Notes: a model not told the origin generated them from the letters alone. A stretch of 55,423 bases of DNA from DATJGF01 sp035495315 (GCA_035495315.1 DATJGF010000107.1:1-55423); one strand, 5' to 3'. Shown: positions 9,127 to 19,116, counted from the stretch's first letter. Numbers and translations are program-made.

Positions 9127-9717
9127 ATGCAAGAGCAATCCGTAACCTGGTGGATCGAGAATTTGAAACAAGGCGATGAAGCCGCCGCCCAATCGTTGTG
9201 GCAGCGCTATTTCCAGCGTCTCGCGGGCCTGGCTCGCGAACGTTTGGGGGAAGGCCATCGCCGCGTTCAAGATGAGGACGACATTGCGATCAGGGTTTTC
9301 AAAAGCCTTTGCGAGCGCGCCCGGCAGGGAGACCTGGCCGGCCTGGAGGGCCGCGACGACCTCTGGCGTTTGCTCGCCACCATCACCGTTCGCAAAGTCG
9401 CCGCCAATATCCGGGACGGCGCGCGCCAAAAACGTGGAGGTGGATTGGTGCGCGGCGATTCCGTTTATACCGAGGGCGGCGGGCTGGCAGAAGTTGCCGG
9501 GCCGGAGCCCACGCCGGCGCTGCTGCACGAATTGGCCGAACAACATCACCAGCTGCTGCAGGCGCTTGAGGATGATACCTTGCGCAAAATTGCCCTCTGG
9601 AAAATGGAGGGATGGACGGGTCAGGAAATCGCCGACAAACTTGGCATTACCCGGCGCAGCGTCGAGCGCAAGGTCGAACGCATCCGTGAACGTTGGAAGG
9701 CGGAGCTAAATCCATGA
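9127..9717 (+). CDS. ECF-type RNA polymerase sigma factor
   Basis: A 196-residue sigma-70 family protein with only regions 2 and 4. Region 2 covers about residues 10-90 ('WWIENLKQGDEAAAQSLWQRYFQRL', 'QDEDDIAIRVFKSLCERA'), and region 4 is the HTH 'GWTGQEIADKLGITRRSVERKVERIRERW' at the C-terminus. The start at 9127 gives the usual N-terminus; the frame extends 27 codons upstream without family similarity. Its stop overlaps the kinase start (ATGA), so the two are translationally coupled. ECF factors paired with Ser/Thr kinases in this way are common in Planctomycetes and Verrucomicrobia, where the kinase is thought to replace an anti-sigma factor. The target promoters are not identifiable here. 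Confidence 0.9.
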   Translation: MQEQSVTWWIENLKQGDEAAAQSLWQRYFQRLAGLARERLGEGHRRVQDEDDIAIRVFKSLCERARQGDLAGLEGRDDLWRLLATITVRKVAANIRDGARQKRGGGLVRGDSVYTEGGGLAEVAGPEPTPALLHELAEQHHQLLQALEDDTLRKIALWKMEGWTGQEIADKLGITRRSVERKVERIRERWKAELNP

Positions 9718-12488
9718 GCGCAGACCCTGCATTCTTCGAAAGACGCCAGCGCATCGACATGCTTTGCGATGCGTTTGAGGCGTCGTGGCGGGCGGGCCAG
9801 TCTCCGCGGATCGAGGCCGAGTTGGAAAAGATCGAGGGCCCGTCTCGACCTGCACTGCTGAAGGAGTTGCTGTTGGTCGAATGGGAACTGGCCGAAGGAC
9901 GAGGCGCCCCGATTGTGGCAGAAGCTTACGTGGCGCGATTTGCCGGATTCGAATCGATGATCCGCGAAATGGTGCGTCAACGCCAACCGGCGCCGCGCAT
10001 GCCTGACACGATTGCTCACTACAAGATTTTAAAGCCGCTGGGAGCCGGGGGCATGGGCGAAGTGCTTCTGGCCGAGGATCGCCGGCTGGGTCGCCAGGTT
10101 GCACTCAAGCTTCTTCCCCTGGCCTGGGCCGAAGACCGCAAGCGCCGCCAGCGATTTATCACCGAGGCCCGCGCCGCCTCGGCTCTGAACCATCCCAACG
10201 TTTGCATCATCCACGAAGTAGGTGAAACGGCAGACGGCAGGCCGTACCTGACGATGGAATTCCTCGAAGGCACGACACTCGACCGGCGCGCCCGTGTGCG
10301 GCCTTTCACCGTTGGCGAGGTGGTCGATATGGCAGTGCAGATCGCCGACGCGCTGGACGCCGCGTTCACTCGTGGTGTCGTGCATCGGGATCTCAAGCCC
10401 GCCAATATCATGATTAATGAGCGGGGCCTGGTAAAGGTGTTGGATTTTGGGTTGGCCAAGGTGATGGGGGAGCAAACTCCGGCCGTCAGCGAAGCCGCAA
10501 CGCGGCCCGCGACGCAGTCCGGCCAAATTCTCGGGACACCTAATTACATGAGCCCTGAGCAGGCAGCTGGTCGAGCGATAGACCCGCGCAGCGACCTGTT
10601 CAGCCTCGGTATTGTGTTCTACGAGTTATTGACCGGGCGTCTGCCATTTTCCGGGGCCAGCTTCGGAGAGACGCTGCAACGGATCATTAGCGCCCAGCCG
10701 GAAGCCATCGCGCGTTTCAATTACGAAGTGCCGCCGGAGTTGGAGCGGATCGTGCGCAAGCTGCTCGAAAAGGACCCGGCTCGACGCTATCAATCCCCTG
10801 CCGATCTGCTCGTGGATCTGCGCAACCTCCGTCGCGATCTCGAATCGCCCCACCCGGTCCGAGCCCAAACTCGGGGCACGTTGGACGCGATGGATGAGCC
10901 CGCACTCGCAGTGACCCAGAGCGCCTCGGTCGTGGGCTTGCGGGATGCATCAGACAAAACGTTAGTGGCAGAGCTCGTGGCTGATGGCGATGTGCTATTG
11001 AACTTCGCGCCGGTAGATAATCAGCCGCTCTTTGAGGGCCGAAACGGCTGGGTCTCGCAGTTGCATCGCCATCTCTCCGTGCGGATGGAGCAGCTCTCGG
11101 GCGAGCGCATCAAGGTGGCCCGTCATCCTGGATTTACCGGTCGGCCCGACACTGACCTCGAACTGCAACGGCACTTGGCCAAGGTCAAAGCCATGGTCTC
11201 GGTCGTCTCACCGCCTTTTGTCAGGAGTGCCGGGTGCGTGCGGGAACTTCAGGAATTCTGCACCACGGCTGAGCAATCTGGCGGGTTGTGGGTCGAAAAC
11301 AAACCGCGCCTCTTCAAGGTAATGAAGACCCCGGTCGCACCCGGCGAAATCCCTGATCCACTCTCCGACCTCTTCTCGCGCCTTTTTGGCTTTGAGTTTT
11401 TCGAGCAGGATCCGGTCACGGGCCGGATCCGTGAGTTCGACGAAGCGTTTGGCGAAGCGGTTAAGCAAAGATACCACGAGCGTCTCTATGACCTGGCCCA
11501 TGAAATTTGCCAGGTGCTGCGCATTCTCAAACAGCTCCGGGCGGACGTCGCCGGCCCAGCCGAGGTCGTGCGCCCGCGACACGTCGTTTATCTGGCGCTC
11601 ACGACCTCCGAGCTCCAGACCGAACGCGATCGCATCCGCCGCGAACTGCTGGAGAGAGGGCATATGGTTCTGCCGGAAGTACCATTGCCCTTGTCGGCCA
11701 AAGAACTTCAACGCGTAGTGACCGGGCATTTGGAAAAATGTTCCACTGCCATCCACCTGTTGGGCACCAACTATGGAGTGACGCCTGAAGACTGTGCTGA
11801 ATCACTGCCTTGCCTCCAGGTTAAACTGAGCGCTTCCCGGGCGCGCGATAACGGTCTGAAAAGGTACCTGTGGATGCCGTCCATCGCGTCGGTGACCGAT
11901 TCGCGCCAGCAGCAGTTTCTGCGGCAGGTTCAGGAAGACCCGCAACTACAGCATAGCGCCGAAATCATCGAGGGCGATCTAAGCCTCCTCAAACGCGAGC
12001 TCATCCGGTGGCTCGAACCGCCCAAACCCAAGCCGTTGGCCCTGCCTGGTAACCTCCAGGCCTCACGTCAGGGTCCTGCGAAAGTGTATTTGATCTGCGA
12101 GCCTCGGGACGAGGCGGAGATTGAGCCGCTCGAAGATTACCTGTTCGCCCAGGGATTGGAGGTTTCCCTCCCGGCCTTTGATGGGTCGGATGCCGAGGCC
12201 GACGCCTTGCATCGAGAGAACCTGCTGACCTGCGATGCCGCGATCGTTTTCTTCGGGGCCGCTCCGCGGGCCTGGGTCGACATCAAACTGCGCGAATTGC
12301 TCAAAGCGGCCGGTAGCGGGCGAAACACTCCGATCCAGCCACAGGGAGTCTATATTGCGCCGCCTGATGATCATCGCAAAGAACGCTTCCGTTCTTTGCA
12401 GGCGCGTGTTTTCCGGCAAGGGACCGAGTTCAAGCCGGATGCAGAAATCGAGGGCTTTGTAGCGGAATTAAAAAAGGTGTCTCGATGA
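9714..12488 (+). CDS. Ser/Thr protein kinase fused to three TIR/DUF4062-like domains
   Basis: A 924-residue protein. Residues 1-100 are the adaptor region usual in kinases linked to ECF factors. A complete Hanks-type kinase domain follows (about 103-375): G-loop 'GAGGMG' 110-115, catalytic Lys about 132, 'HRDLKPANIM' 224-233, 'DFGLAKV' 244-250, and 'GTPNYMSPEQAAG'. The rest has no membrane segment but three Rossmann-like blocks: about 425-560 resembles a TIR domain ('VSQLHRHLSVRMEQLSGERIKV...MVSVVSPPFV'), about 625-765 resembles DUF4062 ('VYLALTTSELQTERDRIRRELL...IHLLGTNYG'), and about 785-915 is a second TIR-like block ('KVYLICEPRDEAEIEPLEDYL...AAIVFFG' type). An NADase Glu is not obvious, so they may be scaffolds. 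ATG overlaps the sigma factor stop. Likely a signalling hub acting with the next gene (inference). Confidence 0.85.
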   Translation: MSADPAFFERRQRIDMLCDAFEASWRAGQSPRIEAELEKIEGPSRPALLKELLLVEWELAEGRGAPIVAEAYVARFAGFESMIREMVRQRQPAPRMPDTIAHYKILKPLGAGGMGEVLLAEDRRLGRQVALKLLPLAWAEDRKRRQRFITEARAASALNHPNVCIIHEVGETADGRPYLTMEFLEGTTLDRRARVRPFTVGEVVDMAVQIADALDAAFTRGVVHRDLKPANIMINERGLVKVLDFGLAKVMGEQTPAVSEAATRPATQSGQILGTPNYMSPEQAAGRAIDPRSDLFSLGIVFYELLTGRLPFSGASFGETLQRIISAQPEAIARFNYEVPPELERIVRKLLEKDPARRYQSPADLLVDLRNLRRDLESPHPVRAQTRGTLDAMDEPALAVTQSASVVGLRDASDKTLVAELVADGDVLLNFAPVDNQPLFEGRNGWVSQLHRHLSVRMEQLSGERIKVARHPGFTGRPDTDLELQRHLAKVKAMVSVVSPPFVRSAGCVRELQEFCTTAEQSGGLWVENKPRLFKVMKTPVAPGEIPDPLSDLFSRLFGFEFFEQDPVTGRIREFDEAFGEAVKQRYHERLYDLAHEICQVLRILKQLRADVAGPAEVVRPRHVVYLALTTSELQTERDRIRRELLERGHMVLPEVPLPLSAKELQRVVTGHLEKCSTAIHLLGTNYGVTPEDCAESLPCLQVKLSASRARDNGLKRYLWMPSIASVTDSRQQQFLRQVQEDPQLQHSAEIIEGDLSLLKRELIRWLEPPKPKPLALPGNLQASRQGPAKVYLICEPRDEAEIEPLEDYLFAQGLEVSLPAFDGSDAEADALHRENLLTCDAAIVFFGAAPRAWVDIKLRELLKAAGSGRNTPIQPQGVYIAPPDDHRKERFRSLQARVFRQGTEFKPDAEIEGFVAELKKVSR

Positions 12489-12560
12489 ACGCGTGGGAAT
12501 CCCGGACCAAGACCTCTCGGATCATGGCATTCAATGTTCACCTTTCCATGCATCGCCTCC

Positions 12561-12634
12561 ATCGTCCTCGTCGTCGTCCTTCGTCCTCGAAAATCCAGAA
12601 AGGATCGAGGACGAGGCGGAGGACGAGGACGAGT
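12561..12634. repeat. Imperfect inverted repeat of GACGAG hexamers
   Basis: One arm (12561-12590) is rich in CGTCCT/CGTCGT units and the other (12605-12632) is the complement, rich in GAGGAC. They can pair across a 14-base loop. A related structure with longer spacing lies at 52347-52479. It sits in the 200-bp gap between the kinase and the STAND gene, where a transcript hairpin could separate expression of the two. Confidence 0.6.
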
Positions 12635-12690
12635 AATCTCTTGGCAGATTCATGGTCCCAATGCGCGGTAGAAAGACGTCGAGGCCCCGC

Positions 12691-15600
12691 ATGAACCAGC
12701 CCCATCGCTTTGACAACCCGTTTCCCGGCCTGCGGTCCTTTGCGCCCGAGGAAGACCATCTATTTTTCGGCCGGGAAGAGCAAACGATGGAACTCCTCCA
12801 AAAGCTCGCCACGCATCGCTTTGTCGCGGTGGTCGGCACGTCGGGGAGCGGAAAGTCCTCGCTCGTTCGCTGCGGTCTGCTGTCCCAACTGCTCGGCGGC
12901 AAGATGCTCCAGGCGGGCACCCGCTGGGCCGTCGCCGTCACTCATCCTGGCGGGGCGCCGCTGCTACAGTTGACGGAGAGCTTGCTCGCTGCCGATCTTT
13001 ACGATGCCGCCGAGGAGGACGCCAAACCACGTCTACTGGCGACCCTGAGTCGAAGCCATTTCGGCCTGGTCGAGGCCGTCCGCCAGGCCCGCTTGGCCGA
13101 GAACACGAATTTTGTGCTCGTGGTGGATCAATTCGAGGAACTTTTCCGCTTCAACCGCGATGGTAACACGCAGCGTGAGGCCGCCAACGAGTTCGTCAGT
13201 CTCCTCTTGCAAGCGGCCGCACAGAAAGAGGTGCCGATCTACATCGTACTGACGATGCGCTCGGATTTCATCGGCGACTGCGCGCAGTTCGAGAACCTGG
13301 CCGAAGCAGTGAACCAGGGCGAGTACCTCATCCCGCGGATGACCCGCGAGCAATTCAAGCAGGCCATCGAAGGTCCGATCCGCGTCGCCGGTGGCACACT
13401 CACGGCGCGCTTGCTGCAACGTCTGTTGAATGATGTCGGCGAGCAACCCGATCAACTCCCCTGTCTCCAGCATGCCCTCATGCGCACCTGGGACCAGTGG
13501 AAGCGCAGCAGTGCCGAGATCGCAGGCCAGGAACCAGTTTCACACCATGAAAACCCTGACGCAGTTGAACCATCTCAAATCTCAAATCTCAAATCTCAAA
13601 TCTCAGAGCGCGCCCTCGACCTGGAGGATTACGACGCGGTGGGGCGCATGCGCGAAGCCTTGTCGCGGCACGCCGACGAGATTTTCGAAGCACTCCCGTC
13701 AGCTGAGCACAGGACGGCCCTGGTCCGCATTTTCAAGGCTCTTACCGAGCGTGGGCCGGATGGCCGCGGCATCCGTAGGCCAACCACGCTCAGGCAGTTA
13801 GTTGCGATCGCCGGAGTGGAGCAGGCCGTGGTGCGGTTGGTCATCGAGGCATATCGAGCGCCGGGAGTCAGTTTCCTCACGCCACCCGTTTCGTCGGCCT
13901 TGGGCGAGAATACAGTGATCGACATTTCGCACGAGAGTCTGATGCGCATTTGGGGTCGCCTGCGCCTTTGGGTTGAGGAAGAAGCCCAATCGGCCCGCGT
14001 TTACCGCCGCCTGCAGGAAACCGCCGCGCTCCACGGTGAAAAACGCGCGGGCCTCTACCACGACCCGGATCTGCAAATCGCTCTGTCCTGGCGCGAGACT
14101 ACCCAGCCCAACGCGGCGTGGGCCGAGCCATACGGCGGCGGGTTTGAGCCCGCGATGCGATTCCTGGACCAAAGCCGCGAGGCTGCCGAGCGCGACGAGC
14201 AAGAGCGCGAAGCCGCCCGACAAAGAGAACTGGAGCGCGCACGGCAGTTCGCCGAAGCGCAAGCCAAGATCGCAGGCTGGTTCAAACGCTTTGCCGGCAG
14301 CCTCGCCGTCGGGTTGTGTCTGGCGGTGGCCTTGACGCTATGGGCGTTTAAGCTGCGTTCGGAGGCGAACCTCAATCGGGCAAAAGCTGAGCAGCAAACG
14401 CAGAAAACCAAGGAGGCCCTAGTGGCCTCCAATCATGAACAAGGCAACGGCCGCCTGGCAATGGCCAAAAGCCGGCTGGTTCAACACGACATTTTCGCGG
14501 CTAAAATAATCGGCGCAAGCGCTATTGGCTTCTCCGGTTTCGGCCGCGAACAACAGGGCGCTGAATTTGCTCAGGCGAACCCGGACCTGCTCCGGCCTGG
14601 CAGCGAAGAACGTGGGGAGGTAGCTCGTCTGCTGCGCGGGCAGCCTGATTTCATGCGTCTCTGGGCCAGTCCGGTGGCCGGACACCATCAGGCGGGAATT
14701 CTTGGGCTGAACCTCAGCCCGGACGGTCGCACTCTTATCTCGGCTGACGGAGATGGAATGGTCAAAGTCTGGAACGTTGAGAGTGGCAACTTGCGGAGTA
14801 CATTCAGGGCTCATGAAAGCGTCGCTTGGGGTAAACTGAAGATAGACCTAAGTCCAGACGGACGCTGGCTCGCCACCGCCGGGAGTGATCGCACGATCAA
14901 GATTTGGGACACCACGACCTGGGAACAAAGATGCGTCCTGACCAATCACCTGGATGCCGTTGTCGCCATTTGTTTCAGCCCGGATGGCAAAACGTTGGTT
15001 TCTGCGAGCCGGGATGCAGACCTGAAACTCTGGGAAACCGGCGCGTTCGCTCTCAAACGCACCTTGGAAGGATTGCCGCCGGGCGAAGAGAAACATCTGG
15101 TGTTCTCTGCGGACGGCCGGTTCCTGCTGGCCACAGACTGGGGCAGCGAGCATGCCCTGCTTTGGCAGCTCCAGAACGGGGAAGCGATAAGGTCGGGCCT
15201 GGACCTGAACGCACAGTCTGCTGCCTTCAGCCCGGATGGCCGATGGTTGGCTATCGTGCGACAAAACGAGCAGCATGAGGTATCGCTTCTCCTGTTCGGC
15301 TGGGAGACCGACGCGGCGATCCCTAAATTGATATGGGTAGGTAGTCAGCCACTCACTAATCGAACCGATGTTCTCGCTTTCAGTCCCGACAGCCAGACCC
15401 TCGCTTGTGGGATCGGCCCTATGATCTACCGCTTCAAACTCCCCGATCTGGGTCAACTCCCACCAACTAAGGGTATCTGGTGGAGTATCGCAGCCCTGGC
15501 TTTTAAACCAGACGGCGACGGGTTGTTTGCCGCCGGTGGCCCAAACAGCACAATCCGGTATTTTGAAATGCCGTCCGGCCATTCCAAAGCGATTGCAGGA

Positions 15601-18600
15601 GCCCATGTCGCTGGAAGTTGCCAGGCCGCGTTCAGTCCCGATGGCCGGTTCATCGCGAGCACCGCTGGGGACGGCGACGTCCGGTTATGGAACGTGGCAA
15701 ATGGCCGATCTCGTATTGTATTTCAGGGACCCGCCATTCTGGGTCAGGAGCACCCAGCCCCGATCTTCCGGCCGGATGGCGCTTTGTTGGCCTCCGCTTG
15801 GGAAGACGGCACGATCCGCCTCTCCGATCCGGCGACCGGCGCCGAGCGTGGAATTCTGCGTGGCCATAAAGGGCCCGTGCTCAGCCTGGCCGCGCATCCC
15901 GCCGGTCAAGGGTTCGTTTCCGCAGGACAGGATGGTTCGCTACGGTTCTGGTCCTGGGACGAGAAGGAGCTCCTTCGCATCCGGGAAAGCGGCGAGCCGG
16001 TCAGGGCCATAGCGTTCAGCCCAGGCGGCGCGGTGTTGGCATTTGCTCTTGATCCGGGGAAGGAGATCGAGCTGTGGGACTGGGCGCACAAAAAGCCGTC
16101 TCGTCCTCCCCTCAAAGGGCAAACGGGCAGGATCTTGAGCCTGGCTTTCAGTCCCGATAACGCGTTGTTGGCGTCAGGCGGACGGCCTCATGGAGAAACC
16201 ATCCTCTGGGATCTGCGTTCGGGTACCCCCATTCAGCGCTGGTACGAGGATGAATACTGGGAAGACGCTCACGTCGCGTTCACTGCAGATGGACGTCATT
16301 TCGTTCGAGGGCTTGCCAACTCGGTCGAGTGGTACGAACTCAACCGCGAGCAAGGCGTCACTTCGCGCCAGCTCGCAGTCATGACCAAACGAGTTCATGA
16401 CCCAATGACCGGCATTGCCCTGAGTCCCGATGGGCGTTTGCTGGTGACCTCGCACATTTGGTACGGCCTGGAGCTGTGGGATGTGTCCCGGGGCAAGGAG
16501 GCCATGGAATGGTCCAACCCCGATGGCGATGCCTTCAGCGGCTGGGGAGCGGATCTGAGCCCGGATGGCAGCCTGCTCGCCACTGGAACCAGAGACGGCT
16601 TCATTCGCACTTGGGACCTGGCCACCGGACGGCTACTGGATTCCCTGAAGGCGGACGAATCACTACGCCAGGACCTCAACCTCAATTCGGCCAACAACGG
16701 CATCTCCGCCATGACTCCGTTTGCCCCATCGGCCGATCCCGTGTCCGGGGTGCGCTTTAGCCACGACGGACAGCGTTTGTATGCGGTCTATGGCCACTCG
16801 GGTCTGATCACCAGTTGGGAGTTCAAGGACGGGTGGCACCTGTTTGAGTCGGCCGCCAATGGGCCTGCTGGCGGCGGATTTTCCCTGGAGTTAAGTCACG
16901 ACGGGTCCCTGTTGGCCACCGTCACCGAAGGGACTGTCAGCTCAGGCACCGTCAGAATTTGGGATGCCAGGCATCTGGGTGACAGGCCATTAACTACCTT
17001 TCACCCGACCGGAGCGTCCTGTACATTCCATCCTACTCGCCCGCTACTGGCAGTTTCCGGCGACGTCATTCGCGTGTACGACCTGTCGGACCCGCATAAA
17101 CCTCGAAAAGTCCTGGACGTGACGGATTCGATCACGGGAGGGTACGTGACAGTAAAATACTCCTGCGACGGCAAATACCTGACGGCGTACCGGCCCGAGG
17201 GGCCTGAGTGCCTCTTTGATGCTGGAACAGGAAAACTGGTGCGCTCCTGTCGGGGGCCGAGCAATTTGAGACCGTGGTCCTGTGATTTCAGCCCGGATGG
17301 GCGCTGGCTGGCAGTGGGTGAGCAAGGAAAGCTCGTGCGCCTCTGGGATGTGCAAACCGGCGCACCTGTCGCCGTGCTCCCGGGCCATTCCGACTGGGTG
17401 AGGCGCGTGCAGTTTACACCGGATAGCCGGCGCCTGGTGTCGCTCTGCAGCGAATCGGTTCGCGTCTGGGATTTGGATCAACTCCTGCACGAGTCACTGG
17501 ATTACGCGAGCTTTCTCAAAGACTTTCACATCGAGGATGACAAGGTGGTTGGCATTGGCTCTAATTCTACAAATCAAATCACCAGCACGAACCTGTACCA
17601 ATGCGTGTTCCACCCATTCCATGCCTCTTCCGGGCGCTCGTTATTGGGCATCCTGGACGGCACCGAAAACCGCACTGAGCAAGACCGAAAACTGTTCTGG
17701 CAATATTATCGCGCGCAGAACCTGCACAGCGCGCAGGCCTTGCTCGACGAGCTGGAATGCACCAACCGAGCTCCCGAGGAGTGCGAAGCCCTCGTTGGAC
17801 TATACCGCATCGTCTCCCGCAGTAACCTCCGCGACCAGAATCTCCCGCTCGCTATGCACCAGATCGAGAGCGCGATTGCCCTGGCTCCGGATGATTTCGA
17901 GAACTGGAAGACCAAAGCGGAAATTCTGGAACAAGAACAGAACTTCGATCTCGCGTTGCCGGCAGTCGACCGCGCCCTTCAACTTTCCCCCCGCAGCGGT
18001 GAAGCCTGGGCTCTCAAAGCGGGTATCCTCGGCCGGCTGTCGCAGGACGAAGCTTCCGCGCAAGCCTGGACCAAGGCCATCGACCTGGCGCCCGAGCGCG
18101 ACAAGATGACTTACCTGGCGATGTCTCAAGCAGGCAAACCGACCCCGCAAACCCCGGATGACAACGGCTGGATCGCGCTGTTCGACGGTCGCACGCTGAG
18201 TGGTTGGACGGCGCCCGATCCCAGCCGCTGGGAAATAAAAAACGGGATGTTAGTCGGTTCGGGAACCCGGAGTCACCTGTTCAGCCCCTACACCTATACC
18301 AACCTCGAGTTCCGCGCTGAGGTGAAGGTGGGTGATGGCGGCAACGGCGGCATGTTTTTTCGAGCCGCCTACCACCGGGGTTGGGGCAATCTCGGCTACG
18401 AGGCGCAGTTGGCTAACAACCCTCCTGATTGGGAGCAGCAAAAGACCGGCAGCCTCTATGGATTTCAGCCGAAGAAAGACAAGCTGGTCGAAGATAATAC
18501 CTGGTTCACCCAGCACGTAATAGCCATTGGCAACCGGATTATCATTAAGGTCAATGACCAGATCGTCACCGATTTTGTAGACGAGAAGAACACCTACACC

Positions 18601-18762
18601 TCGGGGCACCTCGCCTTGCAGCAATTCGGCACCACCGCAGAGCCCAACAATCCCTCCGGCTCGCTCGTGATCACCTATCGGAACGTCATGGTGAAACCGT
18701 TACCTGACGACCCCCAGGCCGCCTGGGCCGAGGTGCGAAAAGATATCCCGCAGATACAATAG
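12691..18762 (+). CDS. Giant STAND NTPase - WD40 - TPR - DUF1080 membrane protein
   Basis: A 2,023-residue modular protein from the ATG at 12691 (ATGs at 12652 and 12661 are also possible). Order: novel STAND (nSTAND1-like) NTPase opening with 'NPFPGLRSFAPEEDHLFFGRE', Walker A 'GTSGSGKSS' about 49-57, Walker B 'FVLVVDQFEELFR' about 142-155; helical region to about 500; one membrane segment about 532-552; coiled coil; then roughly 14-18 WD40 repeats about 667-1607 (many 'SPDGRxLA...LWD' blades); TPR-like helices about 1650-1800; and a C-terminal DUF1080/LamG-like domain about 1823-2008 ('NGWIALFDGRTLSGWT'). STAND proteins oligomerise on sensing a ligand through their repeats. A membrane segment between NTPase and WD40 places the propeller probably outside the membrane. 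A heptamer repeat is in frame near residue 295-304. Confidence 0.88.
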   Translation: MNQPHRFDNPFPGLRSFAPEEDHLFFGREEQTMELLQKLATHRFVAVVGTSGSGKSSLVRCGLLSQLLGGKMLQAGTRWAVAVTHPGGAPLLQLTESLLAADLYDAAEEDAKPRLLATLSRSHFGLVEAVRQARLAENTNFVLVVDQFEELFRFNRDGNTQREAANEFVSLLLQAAAQKEVPIYIVLTMRSDFIGDCAQFENLAEAVNQGEYLIPRMTREQFKQAIEGPIRVAGGTLTARLLQRLLNDVGEQPDQLPCLQHALMRTWDQWKRSSAEIAGQEPVSHHENPDAVEPSQISNLKSQISERALDLEDYDAVGRMREALSRHADEIFEALPSAEHRTALVRIFKALTERGPDGRGIRRPTTLRQLVAIAGVEQAVVRLVIEAYRAPGVSFLTPPVSSALGENTVIDISHESLMRIWGRLRLWVEEEAQSARVYRRLQETAALHGEKRAGLYHDPDLQIALSWRETTQPNAAWAEPYGGGFEPAMRFLDQSREAAERDEQEREAARQRELERARQFAEAQAKIAGWFKRFAGSLAVGLCLAVALTLWAFKLRSEANLNRAKAEQQTQKTKEALVASNHEQGNGRLAMAKSRLVQHDIFAAKIIGASAIGFSGFGREQQGAEFAQANPDLLRPGSEERGEVARLLRGQPDFMRLWASPVAGHHQAGILGLNLSPDGRTLISADGDGMVKVWNVESGNLRSTFRAHESVAWGKLKIDLSPDGRWLATAGSDRTIKIWDTTTWEQRCVLTNHLDAVVAICFSPDGKTLVSASRDADLKLWETGAFALKRTLEGLPPGEEKHLVFSADGRFLLATDWGSEHALLWQLQNGEAIRSGLDLNAQSAAFSPDGRWLAIVRQNEQHEVSLLLFGWETDAAIPKLIWVGSQPLTNRTDVLAFSPDSQTLACGIGPMIYRFKLPDLGQLPPTKGIWWSIAALAFKPDGDGLFAAGGPNSTIRYFEMPSGHSKAIAGAHVAGSCQAAFSPDGRFIASTAGDGDVRLWNVANGRSRIVFQGPAILGQEHPAPIFRPDGALLASAWEDGTIRLSDPATGAERGILRGHKGPVLSLAAHPAGQGFVSAGQDGSLRFWSWDEKELLRIRESGEPVRAIAFSPGGAVLAFALDPGKEIELWDWAHKKPSRPPLKGQTGRILSLAFSPDNALLASGGRPHGETILWDLRSGTPIQRWYEDEYWEDAHVAFTADGRHFVRGLANSVEWYELNREQGVTSRQLAVMTKRVHDPMTGIALSPDGRLLVTSHIWYGLELWDVSRGKEAMEWSNPDGDAFSGWGADLSPDGSLLATGTRDGFIRTWDLATGRLLDSLKADESLRQDLNLNSANNGISAMTPFAPSADPVSGVRFSHDGQRLYAVYGHSGLITSWEFKDGWHLFESAANGPAGGGFSLELSHDGSLLATVTEGTVSSGTVRIWDARHLGDRPLTTFHPTGASCTFHPTRPLLAVSGDVIRVYDLSDPHKPRKVLDVTDSITGGYVTVKYSCDGKYLTAYRPEGPECLFDAGTGKLVRSCRGPSNLRPWSCDFSPDGRWLAVGEQGKLVRLWDVQTGAPVAVLPGHSDWVRRVQFTPDSRRLVSLCSESVRVWDLDQLLHESLDYASFLKDFHIEDDKVVGIGSNSTNQITSTNLYQCVFHPFHASSGRSLLGILDGTENRTEQDRKLFWQYYRAQNLHSAQALLDELECTNRAPEECEALVGLYRIVSRSNLRDQNLPLAMHQIESAIALAPDDFENWKTKAEILEQEQNFDLALPAVDRALQLSPRSGEAWALKAGILGRLSQDEASAQAWTKAIDLAPERDKMTYLAMSQAGKPTPQTPDDNGWIALFDGRTLSGWTAPDPSRWEIKNGMLVGSGTRSHLFSPYTYTNLEFRAEVKVGDGGNGGMFFRAAYHRGWGNLGYEAQLANNPPDWEQQKTGSLYGFQPKKDKLVEDNTWFTQHVIAIGNRIIIKVNDQIVTDFVDEKNTYTSGHLALQQFGTTAEPNNPSGSLVITYRNVMVKPLPDDPQAAWAEVRKDIPQIQ
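13575..13602. repeat. In-frame heptamer array (TCAAATC x4) inside the STAND gene
   Basis: Four exact copies of TCAAATC in the coding sequence, giving 'SQISNLKSQIS'. Seven bases times four keeps the flanking frame only with the local sequence, and the reading frame is intact. It sits between the NTPase core and the winged-helix-like part, a likely loop. Confidence 0.85.
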
Positions 18763-18841
18763 ATTAAAGACGAGCGGTTAAAGGTTACAGGTTGAAGGTT
18801 GCAAGGTAGAAAAATCAGGTTGGGTCAATACATGCTTGTTG

Positions 18842-18925
18842 TTCTCTGCGTGTTTCGCGGGTCTGCGGTTCCTCTTTTATCCAAGCGATTGCATAAACCG
18901 CAGAGACGCGAAAGGCGCAGAGAAG
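18842..18925. repeat. Inverted repeat of the CTCTGCGTGTTTCGCG family
   Basis: Arms of about 29 bp pair across a 25-bp loop. A third single arm is at 19267-19296, and related arms occur at 53169-53197 and 53263-53276. Placed just after the STAND gene, it could end its transcript, but there is no following T-run. Confidence 0.65.
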
Positions 18926-19116
18926 GCAATGATTTAGAATCCAAAAAAAGTTCATGGAGTTGGTTCATTGTCACCACGACGGAGAGGGGTCAGAGAAACG
19001 TCAATCAATTCCGAGCATAAGTCTCACAGACCAAAGTCAGCTCTTAAATAAGCATAACGTAGTCAGATTTTGCCCTTCGCTTCGCCAATGGAAGTGTAGC
19101 AATTAAAACTAAAGCC

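Noticed and set aside
12652..12690. Extended N-terminus of the STAND protein from the ATG at 12652
   Set aside because: The 13 extra residues are basic and precede the usual start of the family motif; no good ribosome site distinguishes it.
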